Source of the DNA: Symbiobacteriaceae bacterium
GTDB taxonomy: Bacteria; Bacillota; Sulfobacillia; Symbiobacteriales; Symbiobacteriaceae
Direction of reading: 5' to 3'
Length of the DNA stretch: 64,000 nucleotides
Assembly (NCBI GenBank): GCA_029239785.1
Contig: JARBUG010000006.1
Span: 1 to 64,000 of the forward strand
Every line of letters begins with the position of its first letter. The stretch's first letter is position 1. The position numbers were made by a program, and so were the translations under genes. Under the pieces are notes generated by a model, which was given only the letters and a program-made list of their open reading frames with translations, was not told the DNA's origin and searched no databases. Below are positions 1 through 7,815 of the stretch, piece by piece.

Positions 1-424
1 CCATTTCGTAGTCCCGGTTTCGGCAGTATTGGGTGTATTCGGCACCGCGCCGTATGGTGATGCTCTCCAATACATCGTTCACCAGGGTCAGGTGGTGGAA
101 GGCCCATTTCCCCGGCTCCATGCCCGGGCGTACGGTGAAGGTGGCTGTGGGACCGGTGACGCCCCTGGTCACAGGAACCGTGATCATCTGTTTGCCAGAG
201 GGGCTCTCAAGCACGACCTCACCGCGAATGATCCAACTGCCTTCCGACCGGGCCGTAATCGCAATAGCAACCTTGTCGCCCACCTTTGCCACAGCAGGTG
301 TGAAGGTGAGGCCGTTGAAATTGGGCCTGGTGCTGAGGCCGGAGGCGGGAACTTGCAGAGAAAGCACTAGCAGCAGGACTAACATAGCGGCGGCGACTCG
401 GCGAAGAAGATACCGTGTGTGCAT
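1..424 (-). CDS. Secreted protein, 5' portion only (runs off the left edge)
   Basis: An open frame on the minus strand starts with ATG at 424 and is still open at base 1, giving 141 residues without a stop. The N-terminus is a clear Sec signal peptide: MHTRYLLRR, a Leu/Val-rich core, then a likely cut after VPASG. The rest reads as a beta-rich, Ig-like extracellular domain (motifs VGDKVAIAI, TFTVRPGMEPGKW). No enzyme motif is visible. A GGAAGG sits about 15 bases upstream of the ATG; GTG four codons earlier is possible. A decayed copy lies immediately upstream at 539-841, and the 5' flanks of the two are recognisably duplicated. Function unknown. Confidence 0.7.
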   Translation of the reverse strand, partial: MHTRYLLRRVAAAMLVLLLVLSLQVPASGLSTRPNFNGLTFTPAVAKVGDKVAIAITARSEGSWIIRGEVVLESPSGKQMITVPVTRGVTGPTATFTVRPGMEPGKWAFHHLTLVNDVLESITIRRGAEYTQYCRNRDYEM

Positions 425-494
425 CGTTCTGGCCACCAACCTTCCGATGATGATAACAATGTACATATTACAACAGTTCTGTGGTTTCAAAAAT

Positions 495-534
495 AGCGGC
501 GCATCATCTTCGGGTCGGAAGATGATGCGCCGCT
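495..534 (-). terminator. Rho-independent terminator after the decayed secreted-protein copy
   Basis: A perfect 17-bp stem (495-511 with 518-534) encloses a 6-base loop. On the minus strand it is followed by TATTTTTG. It starts five bases after the reconstructed stop at 539-541 of the upstream pseudogene, which fits it being that gene's original terminator. Confidence 0.8.
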
Positions 535-538
535 TTCG

Positions 539-841
539 CTACCTGGGTTGGTCGTAGGTAACTGGGAGGGTCTCGGATGCCGGATTGCCGCCCGGGGAGG
601 GTAGCGCTTACCAACGGGAATGGCAGGACTGTGACCACCACACGGGTGGGCGAGCGCTCCGGGAAGGTCGGGTATGTCCATTCCCAATTTGACCGTTTCC
701 CCTTCGTCCATTCCGCGCATGACGGTTCCTGCTGCAACACCACCCGCACGAACTGCGGCAAATAGCTGCCCGGCTTCACCGGCAGAGCAAACGTGCCCCC
801 TGCCGGAACTTCATGGCGGGTCAAGGTACCCCGTGTGATTG
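539..841 (-). pseudogene. Decayed, internally deleted copy of the neighbouring secreted protein
   Basis: Bases 827-910 repeat the flank and first codons of the intact gene (410-492). The start codon is lost (AAT where the intact gene has ATG), but codons reading HTGYL still match its HTRYL. The frame then jumps straight to a domain segment (LTRHEVPAGGTF) resembling the intact protein's VTRGVTGPTATF. So the signal peptide and N-terminal domain are deleted. A second lesion near 595-600 shifts the frame: the natural-looking tail, ending VTYDQPR, is in another frame and stops at 539-541, just before the terminator. A frame that ignores this shift runs through the hairpin, which is why I read it as broken. 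Confidence 0.55.
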
Positions 842-934
842 TTCCTGGCCAGTAACCTTCAGGTGATGATAACGATATGGATATTACAGCATTTCTTTGG
901 TTTCAGAAAGGTTCGCTTCATTGACGGCTTCCTC

Positions 935-2137
935 TCAAGAGGCTGAGGAGATGGCCGCCGCACGCCTGCGCAGCCGGGCGCCCACGAACGGCAACGGCAG
1001 CAGCAACACGAGCGTCAGCACGGCGAAGAACCGCATGCCCGGCAAAATGCCCCAGGCTGTGGCCAGCCAGCCGCCGCCCAGCATGCCGACAAAACAGGCC
1101 GTCTCCTGCCAGGCCGTTGCGGCCGCGAAGACCCGCCCGAGGGCGTGGCCCGGCGCCTCTTCCTGGACCCGGGTGTTGAACAGCACCGATGCCAGCGTAA
1201 AGACGATGCCGTCAAAAACGCTGAGCGCCAGCATCAGCGGCACGTTGTAGGCGAAGGTGTACCCCAGCCAGACCAGGGAAGCGAAACCAAAGCCCAGGAA
1301 CATGAGGCCGTTCCTGCGCAGCTTATGTCCCCAACGCTCCATGACGGGGCCGACAAGCAGACTGGCACCAAAGTAGGCCGAAATCGACCAGCCCAGCACG
1401 TCGGCCCCGCGGTGCAATACGTCCGCCACGAAGGGGTAGAAGAGGGCGTTAATTGCCCACATACCCAGTTGGAAGGCGGCGTTCCCGAGCAGCAGCAGCA
1501 GAATATCGGGCCGGGCTTTGAGAATGGCCCAGGGGCCGTCTGCCCGGGCGCCGGCCTCAGCAGCGGCAGGTTCGAGCGACTCCACCTGGTGGACGAAAGC
1601 CATGGCCAGGGCCGGTGCCAGGTAGCTCAGGGCGTTGACCAGGAAAGCCCAGCCCGGGGCCGAATGCACAAGGAATGCACCGGCGACGATGGGGCCGACC
1701 AGTTCGACCGTGCCCGTAATCGTGGATTGGCGGGCGTTGGCCTTCATGAGGTTCTCCTTGCCCACGAGCTGGCGCAGCAGGCGGGCCCGTGCCGGCGCCG
1801 CAAACGCGGCAACGCTGCTGCCCGCGAAGTTGAGCGCCAGAATGGTTGTCGGGTCGTTGGTCGGAATGTAGAGCAGTGTCAGCAGAAAGCGCAGCAGGTT
1901 GGCCAGAGCGAACAGCTTTTGATTATCAAAGCGATCAGCTGCCCGCCCCGTCCAGCGGGACCAGAGGACAAAGGGAATGCCGCCCATGGCCATCTGCAGG
2001 GCGGCGGCCATGGGCGAGCCGGTCAGGGCATAGGTCAGGGTGGTGACGGCCAGGGTCTGAAAGTGATCGCCAAACCGGGAGATGCCGGCGGCGAGGGTGA
2101 TCATCCAGAGGTTACGTTGCACGCGGTCGAACGCCAT
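935..2137 (-). CDS. MFS-type drug efflux transporter
   Basis: A 400-residue membrane protein with about 12 hydrophobic segments. It carries the MFS loop signature between TM2 and TM3 (SRWTGRAADRFDNQK) and the general look of the MFS_3 / macrolide-efflux-like group. These are proton-driven exporters of small molecules in the cytoplasmic membrane; the substrate cannot be read from sequence. The start is ATG at 2137 with AAAGGATCT about 9 bases upstream. The gene is preceded by a promoter, a 36-codon leader frame and a terminator with no other gene between, the arrangement seen for drug-inducible pumps controlled by attenuation. Confidence 0.9.
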   Translation of the reverse strand: MAFDRVQRNLWMITLAAGISRFGDHFQTLAVTTLTYALTGSPMAAALQMAMGGIPFVLWSRWTGRAADRFDNQKLFALANLLRFLLTLLYIPTNDPTTILALNFAGSSVAAFAAPARARLLRQLVGKENLMKANARQSTITGTVELVGPIVAGAFLVHSAPGWAFLVNALSYLAPALAMAFVHQVESLEPAAAEAGARADGPWAILKARPDILLLLLGNAAFQLGMWAINALFYPFVADVLHRGADVLGWSISAYFGASLLVGPVMERWGHKLRRNGLMFLGFGFASLVWLGYTFAYNVPLMLALSVFDGIVFTLASVLFNTRVQEEAPGHALGRVFAAATAWQETACFVGMLGGGWLATAWGILPGMRFFAVLTLVLLLPLPFVGARLRRRAAAISSAS

Positions 2138-2180
2138 CGGTACCAGATCCTTTCGTATCGGACTGCAGGCATAGAAAAAA

Positions 2181-2213
2181 GCCGTGGCAGAGGAAGTCCT
2201 CCTCTGCCACGGC
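2181..2213 (-). terminator. Attenuator-type terminator between leader peptide and MFS gene
   Basis: A 14-bp perfect stem (2181-2194 with 2200-2213) is followed on the minus strand by six T residues, and lies 44 bases upstream of the MFS start. CCACGG, between the leader stop and the terminator, can instead pair with CCGTGG in the terminator's 5' arm, giving a possible antiterminator. A smaller hairpin (TCTCAG/CTGAGA) surrounds the leader stop codon. Confidence 0.8.
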
Positions 2214-2239
2214 CGGGGTTGTTCACCGTGGGTCTCAGG

Positions 2240-2350
2240 CTATCGCTGAGAAAGAGGTGTGCGCGAGGCCCATAAGGGCAGACTTTCCCCCTCCCCATGC
2301 GACGCAACCATAGCCAGCGCCTGCTTCACCAGCCAGAGCGGGATGCGCAC
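2240..2350 (-). CDS. 36-residue leader peptide of the MFS efflux gene
   Basis: A GTG start at 2350 lies behind an almost ideal ribosome site, AAAGGAGGTGA (2356-2366). The frame runs 36 codons to TAG at 2240-2242, reading MRIPLWLVKQALAMV at its start. It begins close behind a good promoter and ends about 27 bases before a strong terminator upstream of the efflux gene. I infer a regulatory leader: drug-stalled ribosomes in this frame would change folding of the downstream RNA and let transcription reach the pump. It has no signal peptide or recognised domain. A stand-alone small protein is the alternative. Confidence 0.6.
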   Translation of the reverse strand: MRIPLWLVKQALAMVASHGEGESLPLWASRTPLSQR

Positions 2351-2382
2351 AACCTTCACCTCCTTTTGACAAAACCAGCGTA

Positions 2383-2411
2383 ACAATAGCACAACCATAA
2401 TTTCCTGTAAA
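2383..2411 (-). promoter_or_regulatory. Promoter of leader peptide / MFS transcript
   Basis: On the minus strand TTTACA (2406-2411) and TATTGT (2383-2388) are separated by 17 bases, close to the vegetative sigma consensus. The predicted start of transcription is near 2375, only about ten bases before the leader ribosome site. Confidence 0.55.
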
Positions 2412-2459
2412 GTGGGCAGAATACGGACAGGTCATCGCCACCGAGAGGAGCGCATCAAC

Positions 2460-2714
2460 ATGGCATACGATGAAGTGGACGAAATCGCCAATACCACGGG
2501 ATACGACGGCTCCGCGGCCGGCCTTCAGCAGCGGCAGGCGGCCCTGGTTTCCCGCTACGGCGACGGCACAGCGACCGCCAGCGCCGGCACGGCGCAGCAT
2601 ACAGTCATCAGTTCCGGCTGGGGGACGCTGTCCAGCGCCGGATCCGACGGCTCGGGCGGCACGCTTGCCAGCACCGGCAGCACCCAGGGGGACATGATCG
2701 GACAGACCATGTAG
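2460..2714 (+). CDS. Small hydrophilic protein of unknown function
   Basis: An 84-residue protein from ATG 2460 behind GAGAGGAG. It is rich in Gly, Ser, Thr and Ala (SSAGSDGSGGTLASTGST) and has no membrane segment, signal peptide or cysteine. I recognise no family. Its short, polar, probably unfolded character resembles the other orphan small protein at 12991-13266, though I see no convincing alignment. It stands alone between the divergent MFS leader and the convergent SLH gene. Confidence 0.55.
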   Translation: MAYDEVDEIANTTGYDGSAAGLQQRQAALVSRYGDGTATASAGTAQHTVISSGWGTLSSAGSDGSGGTLASTGSTQGDMIGQTM

Positions 2715-2721
2715 ATAAAAA

Positions 2722-2750
2722 AGGGCGCCTGGCAACTGCCGGGCGCCCTC
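2722..2750 (-). terminator. Terminator of the SLH gene
   Basis: A GC-rich hairpin (GGGCGCC/GGCGCCC arms) is followed on the minus strand by TTTTTT, just past the SLH stop. It probably also stops the convergent small gene. Confidence 0.75.
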
Positions 2751-2757
2751 CTACATA

Positions 2758-4899
2758 CTACCTGACCTGCAACTGTCCGTTCAGCAGGAGGCGCCCCAGC
2801 GCCAGTGCCACTTCACCCCGCTCTGCCGGCGAGTTCGGTTCCAGCCGCTTGCCATACCGTTCCGTCAGCATGTTCATTTTCATGCCGATGTATATGCTAG
2901 GCCGGGCCCACTCCTGCACATCGCGCCAGTCCACGTTGCTCAGGGTGGTGGATTTCTGGGCGGCCAGCATTTCGGGTACGTCGGCTGCCCGCAAGAGCAT
3001 GACCATCATCTCCGCCCGGGTGACCGGGGCCTCGGGATTGTAGACAAACCCGGTCTCTGTCTCGTAGCCCTTCACCAGCCCGGCGCGGTAGACCGCTTCC
3101 ACGTAGGGCGCAAACCAGTCGGTTGCCGCCACATCGCCGAAGGCACCGGCATAGGGCTTGGACACATCCAGCCCGGCCGCCAGGGCGAGCAGTTTGGCCA
3201 GTTCGGCTCGGGTCACGGTGTTGGCCGGTTTAAACGATCCATCTGCGTACCCGTTGGAAATCTGCATATCCTTCAGGAGTTCCACGGCCCAACGGGCTGC
3301 GTGGGTATCATCGACATCGGTAAAGCTCCGGTTGTTATCGACTACGAACGGGAAGTTTGACAGAACGGTAAATCCGACCGGATTGACCGCCTGAAGCGTC
3401 ATGACGTGGCGTCCGTCCGCCATGGGACGGGTGTCCACATTTACGGTGCTATCCGGGTTGAGCAGCGTGTTGCGCGCCGCGCCATCCACATACCAGGCGC
3501 CTTCGGAAGGGCGGGGGCTCTTGGGAGCGATCAGCACCGGCAGGGCGCCGACCTGGCGCATGGTCAGCGGCAGGTTGGTCGTCAGCTTCGCCAGGGGAAT
3601 GGTGTAGGCCGTGGCACCCTTCATTTCGATGGTGTACTTGCTGGCCGGCAGCGTGAAGAGCGAGCGGATGGAGATGACGTACTTCCCCGCCGGCAGGTCG
3701 AGCTGCAACGGGTTGGAGAGCGGGTGGAGCCGCTCGGAGACGAGGTTCTCCCCGTCCACCGGGCGGACCGAGACTTGATAGTAGCCCAGGGGTGTCGAGG
3801 AGAGGGTGAAGGAAGTCAGGCCGCCAGCCACGGCGATGGGGAACTGGTGCTCCTCGCCGGCCTCAATTACCTGCTGGAGGGTGGATGTTACCTTGTTGGC
3901 CACGGTGGTGGTCGTCGTGGTCTGGTAAATGTGCCGGTTCTCGTCTTCCACTTCCAGCACCACGAGGTAGGTGCCGTCGGCAGTGCCGGTGGTGACCCAG
4001 GCCACTGAGTTGGCGGCGCCGGCCTGGCCCGCAGCGATGGACGAGGTGCGGCCGGTCTCGGAGGCGACGTCGATATACTGGAGCCGCCACGCCCGGGCGA
4101 TGCCGCTGAAGTTCAGGTCGATGGGGAGGGCGCCGCTGACGATTTTCGGGAGCGTCAGCTGTGCTGTGACGGTGCCCGGCTCCGTCTGGGGCAGGCCCCA
4201 CCGGTTGTCAACCATCACGACGACATCGTAGTACTGACTGTGCCGGTTGGTGTCGAAGATCTCCAGCCGCAGGGTGAACTGGCCGTTGGCCTCCGACCGG
4301 GTATACCAGTGGTAGGTGTCCTCCCGGAGGGCGCTGCTGTACATGCGGACCCAGGTGTCAGTGCCGGCCTGGGAGGCGGGTTGCTTTAATAGGTCCCACT
4401 CGACCGCGGTGTTGTCGACGTTCACCTTCACGGCGACGGTGCCAGTGGCGACGGGGACGATACTGATGGTGCCGAAGGCGGTGCCCGGCTCTGTCAGGGG
4501 AACGCCGGGGCGATTGTCAAAGGTGATGGTGACCTGGTCGACCGTGCCCCAGGTGCTGCCGACCCGCTCCTCAAGGCTGAGCGTCCAGACCCCGTCCTTG
4601 AAGCGCTTGGTGTCAAAGTGGACGTATTGCGTGCCAAGGACCGCATCCTTGTTCAGGGTATAAATGGTCTGCTTTGTCGGGTAGTCGCCGGGGCGCCCCA
4701 GTTCAGCCACCAGACGCCAACCCTCAACGGATTGCAGAATGTCGATCCGGGCGCCGATCACGCCGGTCAGGATATTTGCCGGCAGTGTCAGCTTCATTTT
4801 CGGTGTCACCGCAAGAACCGACGCAGGCATTGGCAGCAACGTAAGCAGGACCGCAGCCGTGAGCAGCATGGCCGCAAGCCGCTTCCAGCGCAGAGACAT
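2758..4899 (-). CDS. Secreted S-layer-homology (SLH) protein with Ig-like repeats
   Basis: A 713-residue protein. The chosen ATG (4899) sits behind GGAGGAAGGTGGGG and opens a Sec signal peptide (MSLRWKRLAAMLL..., cut near VLAV). The middle holds repeated Ig-like modules of about 100 residues marked by VDNRPGVPLTEPGT and VDNRWGLPQTEPGT. The last ~190 residues are three SLH domains (start FTDVDDTHAARW; motifs GYADGSFKPANTVTRAE and NPEAPVTRAE). SLH domains anchor proteins to pyruvylated secondary wall polymer, so this is a cell-surface protein. No catalytic motif is visible. An upstream in-frame ATG would add 17 residues but has no ribosome site. Confidence 0.88.
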   Translation of the reverse strand: MSLRWKRLAAMLLTAAVLLTLLPMPASVLAVTPKMKLTLPANILTGVIGARIDILQSVEGWRLVAELGRPGDYPTKQTIYTLNKDAVLGTQYVHFDTKRFKDGVWTLSLEERVGSTWGTVDQVTITFDNRPGVPLTEPGTAFGTISIVPVATGTVAVKVNVDNTAVEWDLLKQPASQAGTDTWVRMYSSALREDTYHWYTRSEANGQFTLRLEIFDTNRHSQYYDVVVMVDNRWGLPQTEPGTVTAQLTLPKIVSGALPIDLNFSGIARAWRLQYIDVASETGRTSSIAAGQAGAANSVAWVTTGTADGTYLVVLEVEDENRHIYQTTTTTTVANKVTSTLQQVIEAGEEHQFPIAVAGGLTSFTLSSTPLGYYQVSVRPVDGENLVSERLHPLSNPLQLDLPAGKYVISIRSLFTLPASKYTIEMKGATAYTIPLAKLTTNLPLTMRQVGALPVLIAPKSPRPSEGAWYVDGAARNTLLNPDSTVNVDTRPMADGRHVMTLQAVNPVGFTVLSNFPFVVDNNRSFTDVDDTHAARWAVELLKDMQISNGYADGSFKPANTVTRAELAKLLALAAGLDVSKPYAGAFGDVAATDWFAPYVEAVYRAGLVKGYETETGFVYNPEAPVTRAEMMVMLLRAADVPEMLAAQKSTTLSNVDWRDVQEWARPSIYIGMKMNMLTERYGKRLEPNSPAERGEVALALGRLLLNGQLQVR

Positions 4900-5028
4900 G
4901 GGCGCCCCACCTTCCTCCATGGATAAGCGTATGTATGAATAGCTTAACACCTTTGGAAGATCGCCCCATGAACTGACAGGTTCATTCGCGCCTGGGACCA
5001 GCGCCTCAGGGGTCGGGACAGATGGAGA

Positions 5029-5051
5029 CCCACCCGGACGGACCGGGTGGG
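5029..5051 (-). terminator. Hairpin after the superoxide dismutase-like gene
   Basis: CCCACCCGG (5029-5037) pairs with CCGGGTGGG (5043-5051), ten bases past the stop at 5061. There is no T-run, so it may be a weak terminator or 3' end stabiliser. Confidence 0.35.
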
Positions 5052-5060
5052 CCTAGGTCC

Positions 5061-5573
5061 CTATTGCGCCTGAATGACGCCGCACGCCAGCCTGCGCCCG
5101 GCATCTCCCGAGGGCTGTGACCGGTAGTCATCGGGGTTTTCGTGGATGATGACCGCCTTCCCCACGACATCAGCCGCCGTAAAGCGATTGGTGAAGAAGC
5201 TCATCATGGCCCTGCCGCCGTTGGAGAAGAGCACCGGGAAATCGCCGGCGTGGTTGCCATGGGGCTGATTATCGGGGTTCCAGTGCTCGCCCGCCGCCTT
5301 GAACGGGTCGCTCCGGTCGCCCACGTCGCAGCTGCCGTTGATGTGCAGGTGGAAGCCGTGCGGACCTACGGGTTTGCCGCCCTCGGGCGCCGGCCGGAAA
5401 GCGGGCAAACCGCTTACAGCAACCGCCACCCAAGTCCCGCCCTGCATGGTCGTGAACTCCACGACCCCTTCGATGCCCGGCGCCAGCGGCCCGCCTGTGA
5501 TGCGGGCCGCCGCCCGCATGGGGACCGCCTGCTGCGAACCGTATGGATACATCCCGCCGCCGCTCCAATACAC
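5061..5573 (-). CDS. sodC: Cu/Zn superoxide dismutase family protein
   Basis: A roughly 170-residue SodC-fold protein. The metal-site motifs are all present in order: GFHLH (two Cu ligands), GEHWNP (bridging His), HGNHAGDF (Zn His and Asp), VIIHENPDD (last Cu His). A Cys in NGSCDVGD and another in RLACGV could form the usual disulfide. The reaction is superoxide to hydrogen peroxide and oxygen. No signal peptide is visible, unusual for a family normally exported. The GTG at 5573, behind GAAGGGAGC, is preferred; TTG at 5630 would overlap the upstream gene. It lies just downstream of the DUF116 gene on the same strand. Confidence 0.85.
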   Translation of the reverse strand: MYWSGGGMYPYGSQQAVPMRAAARITGGPLAPGIEGVVEFTTMQGGTWVAVAVSGLPAFRPAPEGGKPVGPHGFHLHINGSCDVGDRSDPFKAAGEHWNPDNQPHGNHAGDFPVLFSNGGRAMMSFFTNRFTAADVVGKAVIIHENPDDYRSQPSGDAGRRLACGVIQAQ

Positions 5574-5610
5574 CTGTACCCTGCTCCCTTCCGGAAGTGC
5601 TGGTAACAGG

Positions 5611-6744
5611 CTATGCGGTAGGGAGAGCAAGGACCCGCTTCAACTGGCCGATGTTGATCTCGGTAGGGATGCCCTCATCATCCCAGTGGTTGCGGCAGCC
5701 CGCATAGTCGAGCAGCACGCACTGGGCCGGAAGACCCAGGGCCTGGGCCTTCCAGCCCCCGGCCACCAGGTTCGTGACGCAAGCAACACCCACGATGGCT
5801 ATATCGCTGGTGGCAGTGCCGCCGCTCCCGGAGAAATCCGATTCGTGTGGGAGGATGCGCACACCAAAGCCGTACTTCTCGCCGAGTTTGGTCAGTTGGT
5901 GGACCCGGCAGCGCGGCTCGCAGGCGCCGCAACTGAGGCCCATGCCGGACGGTTCGGCCTTGCAGTCCGCCTCGGGCAGCGCCCGCATGCAGGCCGGCAC
6001 CAGCACCACCTTACGGGGCCTGGCCACGAAATCGGCCCGAAACGCCCGGTTCATGATTTCTGCACCGACCATGTTCAGGTGGTATTCGACCCGCTTGCGC
6101 CCCGTGAAAATGACGTCCTCCCGCCAGCGGTGGCAGGGGTACTCCTCGCTCAGGAAGCGGTCGACGCCCTCGGTGTAGCCGCCCAGTGCCTCCAGGCTGC
6201 GATCTTCGAACCAAATGGCGAGAGCCACCGCCGTTATGAGATGGTCTGCGGTTTCGGCGGGCGGCAGAGCGGCGAAAAAGTCCCGCCAGGGCCGCAGGTG
6301 CGCCACTTCCTGCCGGAACTCGCCGGTGGCGGCGAGCCAGTCGAGGAGCTTGTCCAGGTACTCCACCGTGAACCAACCGGCCATGGGGTCGTCCTCCGGC
6401 TCCAGGAAGAGGGTGGCGAGAATGCCCCGAGCCCAGTCGATGGTCGGCTTCAGGGCTTTGCACTCCTGCCGCCATGCGGCCAGGCGGGCAAGCACCGCCG
6501 CAGGGAGTGTGCCCAGTTCGGTCGCATCGTCGCTGTAGATGTGCCACAGCGTGCCCAGGGAGAGCAGTTCCAGCATGCGCTCTTCTCTTGACAGCGAAGG
6601 GTTGGCACGCTGGAAGTCACCGAGCAGTGGTCCGGCCAGTTCCTCGCATTGGGTGAGAAATTCGTCCGTAAAGGCCGCTGCATCTGCATAGTATTGATCG
6701 GAGTTCTGGGCGCCCGCCCGCAGCGAATAGGTGATGATCTCCAT
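5611..6744 (-). CDS. DUF116 family cysteine-rich protein
   Basis: A 377-residue protein from ATG 6744 with AAGGAGCAG upstream. The C-terminal half is a DUF116 domain: PACMRALPEADC, LSCGACEPRCRVH, GVACVTNL and DYAGCRNHW supply at least eight cysteines, suggesting an Fe-S cluster or metal site. The N-terminal half is helical and acidic with no recognised domain. No biochemical role is established that I can name; DUF116 genes are common in anaerobic Firmicutes. It precedes the sodC-like gene on the same strand by about 40 bases and may be cotranscribed. Confidence 0.75.
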   Translation of the reverse strand: MEIITYSLRAGAQNSDQYYADAAAFTDEFLTQCEELAGPLLGDFQRANPSLSREERMLELLSLGTLWHIYSDDATELGTLPAAVLARLAAWRQECKALKPTIDWARGILATLFLEPEDDPMAGWFTVEYLDKLLDWLAATGEFRQEVAHLRPWRDFFAALPPAETADHLITAVALAIWFEDRSLEALGGYTEGVDRFLSEEYPCHRWREDVIFTGRKRVEYHLNMVGAEIMNRAFRADFVARPRKVVLVPACMRALPEADCKAEPSGMGLSCGACEPRCRVHQLTKLGEKYGFGVRILPHESDFSGSGGTATSDIAIVGVACVTNLVAGGWKAQALGLPAQCVLLDYAGCRNHWDDEGIPTEINIGQLKRVLALPTA

Positions 6745-6940
6745 GGTCGGTCTGCTCCTTGTGGGCCTGTTTCGCGTCTCATGATGCGCGAGCAGGCAGA
6801 AAAGTTCAAGCCTGAATCGTTGCACTGGCATGTGGGAGGAATTCCCTAGCCTGTGAAGAAAGGAACTTGAGCACCTGGAGATGCTTCTATATGAGAAGCG
6901 CGCTGCGAGCCAGGAACCGACTGGGAAGGGGCAAATCAAC

Positions 6941-7702
6941 ATGGCATTGACGCCGATGGATATCTATAACAAGGAGTTTAAGACCGCCTGGAAGGGGTAC
7001 AACCGCGACGAGGTGGACGCGTTTCTTGACCAGATTATTATCGACTTCAAGTCATTGTTGGAGGGCGACGGCGAAGTGAAGACCTCGCCGGATGAGGTGC
7101 GCCTGAAGCGATTTGGCCGCGCCACCCGGGGCTACGAAGCGGACGATGTCGATGCGTTCCTGCTGCAGGTAGCCCAGGACTTCTCCGAGTTGCTGGGCCA
7201 GCGACGCAGGGCCGAGGAGGCTGCCCGGGCCAGGCGCGCCGGGGCGCAGCGGGTGGCGCCCGTGGCGCCGGAGCCCGCGCCCGTGGCGCCGGAGCCCGCG
7301 CCTGTAGCGCCGGAGCCCGCGCCCGTGGCGCCGGAGCCTGCGCCCGTGGCGCCGGAGCCTGCGCCCGTGGCGCCGGAGCCCGCGCCCGTGGCGCCGGAGC
7401 CCGCGCCGGTCGCACCGGCGCTCCCGCTTGATCTCACCCCCGAGCCCCAGGCGCAGCCCCTGGCCCAACCTGCCCCAGTCTCCGTCACGCAGGCTTATGC
7501 CCCGCCCGCCCGGGCCGGTGCCGGCGCGCTGCCTGTCGAAATCCCCGCTGGCGCTGGCATAATCCGGCTTAGCCTTTCGGGTGGGCGCATCTTCCTGACA
7601 GCCGAATCCCAGGACCTGACCGTACGCAAGGAACTGGATGCCGCCGCTGCCCGCCGACTCGGCGAAGCCCTGCTGCGCATGACCGACTCCCTCGAACGCT
7701 AA
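6941..7702 (+). CDS. Tandem DivIVA-domain protein with Pro/Ala repeat linker
   Basis: A 253-residue protein from ATG 6941 (GGGAAGGGG upstream). The first ~40 residues match the DivIVA N-terminal motif (LTPMDIYNKEFKTAWKGYNR, then EVDAFLDQII), and a second copy follows (RFGRATRGYEADDVDAFLLQ). Next comes an Arg/Ala-rich helix, then about seven copies of APVAPEP, then a compact ~60-residue C-terminal domain (IIRLSLSGGRIFLTAESQDL). DivIVA domains bind curved membrane and recruit division, wall or sporulation proteins. The long coiled coil of classical DivIVA is missing, so this is a divergent adaptor rather than the canonical protein. Confidence 0.8.
   Translation: MALTPMDIYNKEFKTAWKGYNRDEVDAFLDQIIIDFKSLLEGDGEVKTSPDEVRLKRFGRATRGYEADDVDAFLLQVAQDFSELLGQRRRAEEAARARRAGAQRVAPVAPEPAPVAPEPAPVAPEPAPVAPEPAPVAPEPAPVAPEPAPVAPEPAPVAPALPLDLTPEPQAQPLAQPAPVSVTQAYAPPARAGAGALPVEIPAGAGIIRLSLSGGRIFLTAESQDLTVRKELDAAAARRLGEALLRMTDSLER
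7256..7415 (+). repeat. 21-bp in-frame tandem repeat inside the DivIVA-domain gene
   Basis: Seven full copies plus a partial one of a 21-bp unit around GCGCCCGTGGCGCCGGAGCC, coding APVAPEP. Copies differ by only a few silent changes, which suggests recent expansion and likely length variation between strains. Confidence 0.85.
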
Positions 7703-7709
7703 TAGCAAG

Positions 7710-7734
7710 GCCGGGCGGCACGCCCGGCTTTTTC
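7710..7734 (+). terminator. Terminator of the DivIVA-domain gene
   Basis: GCCGGGCG (7710-7717) pairs with CGCCCGGC (7721-7728), loop GCA, followed by TTTTT. Confidence 0.85.
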
Positions 7735-7780
7735 GCGTCAATCTACTAGTACAGTCTCTTCCTGATTCCACTGGCAAACA

Positions 7781-7807
7781 AAAACCCCTGACCGTAGATG
7801 GTCAGGG
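7781..7807 (-). terminator. Terminator of the HPr gene
   Basis: CCCTGACC (7786-7793) pairs with GGTCAGGG (7800-7807). On the minus strand it is followed by a T-rich run (TTTTTG). It lies nine bases past the HPr stop. Confidence 0.8.
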
Positions 7808-7815
7808 ATTACAAG

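Noticed and set aside
5299-6591. A 430-codon plus-strand frame across sodC and DUF116 genes
   Set aside because: Antisense shadow; the minus-strand genes carry metal-site and Cys motifs and proper ribosome sites.
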